A stretch of 64,000 bases of DNA. Origin: Clostridia bacterium. GTDB taxonomy: Bacteria; Bacillota; Clostridia; Lachnospirales; Cellulosilyticaceae. This document shows, piece after piece, positions 61,467 through 64,000 of this stretch; positions within the stretch are counted from its first letter, which is position 1; each line of letters starts with the position of its first letter. A model generated the notes under the pieces. That model had not been told where the DNA came from. It searched no databases and worked only from the letters and a program-made list of their open reading frames with translations. The DNA is taken from NCBI GenBank assembly GCA_029239755.1, contig JARBUI010000015.1:1-64000 (forward strand). The letters are read 5' to 3'. The position numbers were made by a program, and so were the translations under genes.

Positions 61467-63226
61467 TCATTTCCCTCCATATTTAGTGGAATTTCAATAG
61501 AGATGTTCGTCCCCTCTCCATAGGTGCTGGCAATTTTAAAGGCATGATTATTTCCAAAAGTAAGGTGAAGCCTCTCGCTAATATTTTTTAGTGCAAATCT
61601 ATTGCTTGATGTATGTTCACTTTCTGGAAGTTTATTTGGAAGAAGAGCCAGTACCTCAGGAGGAATACCAATACCATCATCAATAACTGTAATCATAAGA
61701 AGCTTTTGGTCAGCTGACAGGCGTACAGATACATCTATATTTACAGGGGAAGTACTATCTTCAATACTATGAACGACGATGTTTTCTACTAGTGGCTGTA
61801 CTATAAGCTTTGGTATACGGATATTAACCGTTTCTTCTTCTAGGTGAATATTATAATTCATTCTAGTTTTATACCGCACTTTCTGTAATTTAAGATAGTA
61901 TGATACAAGTTCCATCTCATCCTTTATAGGGATGAGATTTTCTTTATGACTAAGGGTGAATCTAAATATTTTGCCAATAGAATAAGCGATATCAGCGGTT
62001 TCACTATCCCCCTTTTTTAAACAATTCCACTGTATAATATTAATCAAATTGTAGAAAAAGTGAGGGTTGATTTGAGCGTGGAGAGCGCTAAGCTCAGCTT
62101 CCTTCTCTTTGATTTGCAGTGTATAGGTCTCATCAATTAGCTTTTTGTTTTCATACACCATTTTATTAAATACTCTACCCAGTGTACCGATTTCATCGTC
62201 ATAATAAAAACTTACATTGGACTCAAAATCACCTTTTGAAAACTGAAGCATAGAATCTGTAAGAATTTTGATAGGCTTGGTAATCATGGTTGAAATAAAT
62301 AACATAATAATAAAGAGAAATACTGCAAATAGAAAGACTGCCATGAAGGTATAAACCCAGAAGTCTTGAAAGCTAAAATATATACCACGGTGGGGGAATA
62401 GCAGAAATAAAGTAAAGTTAGTATTTGGCACCTTATTATAGACAGCCTGCATTGCTTTTGAAGAATAAGACGTGACAAAGTTGCCGCTCGTGTTCTTAGC
62501 AGAGGTTAATAAATCTTTTTTTTCATCTTGACCAAGGGAAGATTTTTTTAGCATTTCTGTGCCATCTTTATCAAGAAGTAAAAGAATTTCTTTTTTTAAA
62601 TTATAACCAGCGGAGGCATTTACAAGACCTCTTGTATCAATTGTAATACATACAATACCTAATGGAGACATGTTGTCTGTATTTTTTATTAATTGCCACA
62701 AACACATCTTAGGTGAATTATCTTTTAACATAAAGCTTGAACTGTTTTTATCTATAAATGTCCACTTATAAACACCTTGTCCTTGAGTGAGATATAAAAA
62801 GGTTGAATCATCAGCAGACTGATTAACAGGGTTTGTAGATGTATCAGTAGTCATAAAATTAAGAACTTGTCCATCCAGGTTGTAGAAGACAATACTTGTA
62901 ACCCCAGGATAGAGGACTGTAGTACGAATCACACTAGGGGGGATCTTGTAATCAGAACTGCTTTTGAACATGCGCTGGATTTCAGGAATAATACTAAAGT
63001 TAAGAGCCATGGTTTCTATAGATTTTTGCACACTTTCTATAGTAGAACTCACTTGTTTAATGTTTTGCATTTTTGAGTCAATAAGTTGCTTTTGGGCATA
63101 GACATTTGATAAATAAAAAAGAATAGTAGTGAGTGCAATAAAGAGTGTTACAATGGCAATAGAAATAAGAGTAATAAACTTATTGCGTATGTTAAGATTC
63201 ATTACGTAGTGCCAAAGCCTATTCAT
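61463..63226 (-). CDS. Sensor histidine kinase, YesM type
   Basis: A 587-residue membrane kinase with a membrane segment near residues 16-38, an extracellular sensor of about 250 residues, a second membrane segment near 296-320, HAMP, a His_kinase domain (His389 in QINPHFFYN) and a C-terminal HATPase domain (QPLVENIVVHSIED; DDGIGIP). It forms a pair with the regulator at 60348 and is divergent from the sugar-binding lipoprotein at 63477, the same functional pairing as the other systems in this window. AAGGGCGGTGAT precedes the ATG. Confidence 0.92.
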   Translation of the reverse strand: MNRLWHYVMNLNIRNKFITLISIAIVTLFIALTTILFYLSNVYAQKQLIDSKMQNIKQVSSTIESVQKSIETMALNFSIIPEIQRMFKSSSDYKIPPSVIRTTVLYPGVTSIVFYNLDGQVLNFMTTDTSTNPVNQSADDSTFLYLTQGQGVYKWTFIDKNSSSFMLKDNSPKMCLWQLIKNTDNMSPLGIVCITIDTRGLVNASAGYNLKKEILLLLDKDGTEMLKKSSLGQDEKKDLLTSAKNTSGNFVTSYSSKAMQAVYNKVPNTNFTLFLLFPHRGIYFSFQDFWVYTFMAVFLFAVFLFIIMLFISTMITKPIKILTDSMLQFSKGDFESNVSFYYDDEIGTLGRVFNKMVYENKKLIDETYTLQIKEKEAELSALHAQINPHFFYNLINIIQWNCLKKGDSETADIAYSIGKIFRFTLSHKENLIPIKDEMELVSYYLKLQKVRYKTRMNYNIHLEEETVNIRIPKLIVQPLVENIVVHSIEDSTSPVNIDVSVRLSADQKLLMITVIDDGIGIPPEVLALLPNKLPESEHTSSNRFALKNISERLHLTFGNNHAFKIASTYGEGTNISIEIPLNMEGNE

Positions 63227-63476
63227 TTTAGTCTATCACCGCCCTTTGTGTAGTTTCTTAACATTTAATATAGCATCGTTTCTATCATATGTAAATTATC
63301 ATGAGGGGATACATTTTTAGATCCAGTAAAATTACTGTATCAAGATTAAAATTACAGGAGATTAACTTTTTTGGTCCATAAAATTACAATCCATAGAGTA
63401 AGATTTTAAGTTTTTGGTTTGAAGCTAAAAAGATATAATAAGCATATAACAACAATAAATGAGGGGGAAATTAAAG

Positions 63477-64000
63477 ATGAAAATGAAAAAATTATTAGCA
63501 GCTCTACTGACTGGAATCATGGCAGTATCGCTCGTTGCATGTGGTAACCCAAATCCTGCTTCTGCGGGAGAGGATAAGAGTACTGAGACCACTAAAGAGA
63601 CAGAAGCAGCAAAAACTCCAGAAAAAAGTGAAGCCGTTACACTAAAATTTTTCTCTAATGTACCAGATAGAACAGCGGGGCTAGGATTACTTGAAGAGAC
63701 GAATTTAAACTCATTTAAAGAAGCGAATCCTGATGTGAATTTTGAGACAGAGTTTCTTCAAGATGAACCTTACAAGATGAAGATACAAACCTATATGCAA
63801 AGTAAAAATATGCCGGATATGTGGATGCAGTGGGGCCATCCAGCAGCATTAATGCCAGTCGTACAAGGCGGGTTTGCAGCAGAGTTAAATCCTGATGATT
63901 ATAAGGACTATGGATTTGTACCTGGGGCACTTGAGGCTTTTACAATTGATGGCAAGCTTTATGGACTTCCAAAAAATGCAGACTTTTGGGTACTTTATTA
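63477..64000 (+). CDS. Extracellular sugar-binding lipoprotein, family 1 (runs off right edge)
   Basis: The first 174 residues are visible. The signal peptide has lipobox SLVAC (Cys22), a Thr/Lys/Glu-rich linker follows to about residue 50, and an SBP_bac_1 domain begins TLKFFSNVPDR, with MPDMWMQWGHPAALMP and a TIDGKLYGLPKNADF segment. It is the capture component of a CUT1 sugar importer whose permeases should lie beyond the window. GAGGGGGA lies 8 nt before ATG 63477; an in-frame ATG two codons later is also possible. Its divergent neighbours are the kinase, regulator and GH30 genes. Confidence 0.9.
   Translation, partial: MKMKKLLAALLTGIMAVSLVACGNPNPASAGEDKSTETTKETEAAKTPEKSEAVTLKFFSNVPDRTAGLGLLEETNLNSFKEANPDVNFETEFLQDEPYKMKIQTYMQSKNMPDMWMQWGHPAALMPVVQGGFAAELNPDDYKDYGFVPGALEAFTIDGKLYGLPKNADFWVLY

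Overview
The window is AT-rich DNA with almost entirely carbohydrate-uptake and sugar-catabolism genes. AGGAGG-type ribosome binding sites, YesM/YesN-like two-component pairs, lipoprotein sugar-binding proteins with Ala/Pro/Glu-rich linkers, and LacI, AraC and IclR regulators point to a plant-polysaccharide-using, low-GC Gram-positive bacterium of the Clostridia. A Cellulosilyticum-like or other Lachnospirales genome is my inference from style, not from a marker gene. I saw no rRNA, tRNA, CRISPR array, insertion sequence, phage gene or replication origin, and no clear pseudogene.

Layout. 1-500: start of a sensor kinase running off the left edge. 694-4298: an RbsACB-type sugar ABC transporter, convergent with a URO-D/MtaA-superfamily protein (4398-5666) that is divergent from an AraC regulator (5803-6651). 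7049-9930: a lone hydantoinase-A/oxoprolinase-family protein and a YoaP-like acetyltransferase. 10278-21085: a LacI-led operon with a FucI-like aldose isomerase, split transketolase, FGGY kinase, substrate-binding protein, DUF2291 lipoprotein, ABC ATPase, permease and RbsD mutarotase. The isomerase-kinase-split transketolase logic resembles the transketolase route of D-apiose breakdown. 21368-23889: kduI, kduD and an IclR regulator. 24040-28094: sensor kinase, response regulator and an orphan DctP-type binding protein. 28371-32339: a TRAP transporter, a YcxB-like protein and kdgF. 32623-40575: a LacI regulator, a second TRAP transporter, three divergent URO-D-superfamily proteins and a cupin. 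40658-46174: uxaC and its LacI regulator, divergent from uxaB-uxaA. 46375-55353: two-component system, ABC importer for oligosaccharides and a GH36 alpha-galactosidase. 55301-58736: AraC regulator divergent from a GH31 glycosidase. 58886-63226: GH30 glycosidase, response regulator and sensor kinase on the minus strand, divergent from a sugar-binding lipoprotein that runs off the right edge.

How it works together. The middle is a uronate/pectin island: KdgF, KduI and KduD take 4,5-unsaturated uronate to 2-keto-3-deoxygluconate (KDG), and UxaC, UxaB and UxaA take galacturonate to the same product. KDG kinase and KDPG aldolase are not in the window. Two TRAP transporters, a class that prefers carboxylated substrates, probably supply these routes. 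The glycosidases lack signal peptides, so they should act on imported oligosaccharides.

The least explained part is the TRAP/URO-D/cupin operon (33742-40575). Its three URO-D-superfamily proteins are very different from one another, and two of the three keep a full His-x-Cys...Cys zinc-type triad. This is my best candidate for an undescribed system, perhaps handling a methylated or otherwise modified sugar acid. Regulatory DNA is unusually readable: several near-consensus sigma-A promoters with adjoining palindromic operators, and a hairpin directly after each substrate-binding-protein gene that has downstream transporter genes.
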